Source of the DNA: Streptomyces sp. VRA16 Mangrove soil
GTDB lineage: Bacteria > Actinomycetota > Actinomycetes > Streptomycetales > Streptomycetaceae
Length of the DNA: 64,000 nucleotides
Reading direction: 5' to 3'
Assembly: GCF_017377775.1 (NCBI RefSeq)
Contig: NZ_JAFVLN010000002.1
Coordinates: 558,001 to 622,000 of the forward strand
Shown here: one piece after another, positions 63,680 to 64,000 of the stretch
Layout: every line of letters begins with the position of its first letter
Position numbering within the stretch: the stretch's first letter is position 1
The notes under the pieces: model-generated
Databases searched by the model: none
Told to the model about the DNA's origin: nothing
The model's input: the letters and a program-made list of their open reading frames with translations, nothing else
Position numbers and translations under genes: made by a program

Positions 63680-64000
63680 TCAGCGGCCGAGGAGGCGGTC
63701 GAGCGCCGACACCGGGTCGGGGGCCGGCTCGCCGCGGGGCCACCAGTCGTCGCGGCCCGGGTCGGACTCGTAGCCGTACCACAACCCGTCGCGGCCGAGC
63801 CGGAGTTGGAGCGACGGTGTGGACAGGCGGTTGCGGCGGGGGCGGAACTCGGGGTACCCGAAGGCGAGCAGGGCCGGGCGCGCCCGGTCGAACGGGCCGG
63901 CGGGCGGGTCCCACTCCTCCTCCAGGACCGAGAGCCCTTCGAGACCGCCCTGGCGCCAGGCGGCGACCGCGCGGGCCAGGTCGGACGGGGTGCGTCCGGT
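63680..64000 (-). CDS. C-terminal part of a larger conserved protein (5' end outside window)
   Basis: The last 106 codons of a minus-strand gene entering from the window edge, ending TGA at 63682-63680. The frame is fully open with strong GC3 bias. The sequence (TPSDLARAVAAWRQGGLEGL, RPALLAFGYPEFRPRRNRLS, DGLWYGYESDPGRDDWWPRG) recalls the C-terminus of streptomycete SWIM zinc-finger proteins, but the SWIM motif itself would lie outside. The assignment is tentative. Confidence 0.6.
   Translation of the reverse strand, partial: TGRTPSDLARAVAAWRQGGLEGLSVLEEEWDPPAGPFDRARPALLAFGYPEFRPRRNRLSTPSLQLRLGRDGLWYGYESDPGRDDWWPRGEPAPDPVSALDRLLGR

Overview
The window is high-GC actinobacterial chromosome, almost certainly Streptomyces. 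The evidence is G/C-biased third codon positions, GTG and TTG starts, long GC-rich hairpins between convergent genes, and typical families such as DUF5955-like, HipA-like kinase, ROK, LVIVD and LppU/SCO3897-like proteins. Functions are read from translated sequence and remembered family motifs; no database search was run.

Layout. (1) 1-11.4 kb, sugar uptake and catabolism: the start of a sugar-binding lipoprotein, a GntR/UTRA repressor and a Gfo/Idh/MocA dehydrogenase that share one palindromic operator. Between them sits a peptide-type ABC importer, divergent from a LacI regulator and a two-domain glycoside hydrolase. (2) 11.5-21 kb: membrane protein, hotdog thioesterase with P450, ROK regulator, two-component system, a secreted RNase Sa-like ribonuclease with a 30-bp palindrome at its start, EamA exporter, reductase, AIM24 protein. 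(3) 21-34.5 kb: SDR, then purine-to-glyoxylate genes (allantoicase, allantoinase, divergent IclR/AllR, later malate synthase). The same 15-bp dyad lies in the spacer of both the allR-like and aceB promoters. In between are an ABC exporter with a two-component system, UspA, a MocR-type regulator and a MobA-like nucleotidyltransferase. (4) 34.5-39.5 kb: HipA-like kinase, then a decayed mobile island (frameshifted tyrosine recombinase piece, internally deleted IS5 transposase, an unknown 268-aa protein, and a small membrane protein overlapping a two-HTH regulator with 12-aa repeats).

(5) 39.5-51 kb: amino-acid permease, LVIVD protein and an operon for the modified meta-cleavage route kynurenine/3-hydroxyanthranilate -> 2-aminomuconate -> oxalocrotonate -> oxopentenoate -> hydroxyoxovalerate, with a divergent LysR gene. 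Genes overlap by exactly 4 bp at six successive junctions. The last two steps are broken: the N-terminal half of acetaldehyde dehydrogenase is fused in frame to what looks like the last residues of the 4-hydroxy-2-oxovalerate aldolase. (6) 51-53 kb: a second decayed island with an ATPase fragment and tiny ORFs. (7) 53-64 kb: arginine deiminase with antiporter, lipoprotein and VWA genes, an HxlR-SCP2 regulator divergent from an AlaA-like aminotransferase with two phased operator dyads, a C39-like peptidase, small membrane proteins, a HAD protein, a close blasticidin-S-deaminase homologue, and the 3' end of a gene leaving the window.

No rRNA, tRNA or CRISPR array was seen. The best candidates for new biology are the deletion-fusion in the aminomuconate operon, the shared operators of the GntR and IclR regulators, and the island module at 37.6-38.7 kb.
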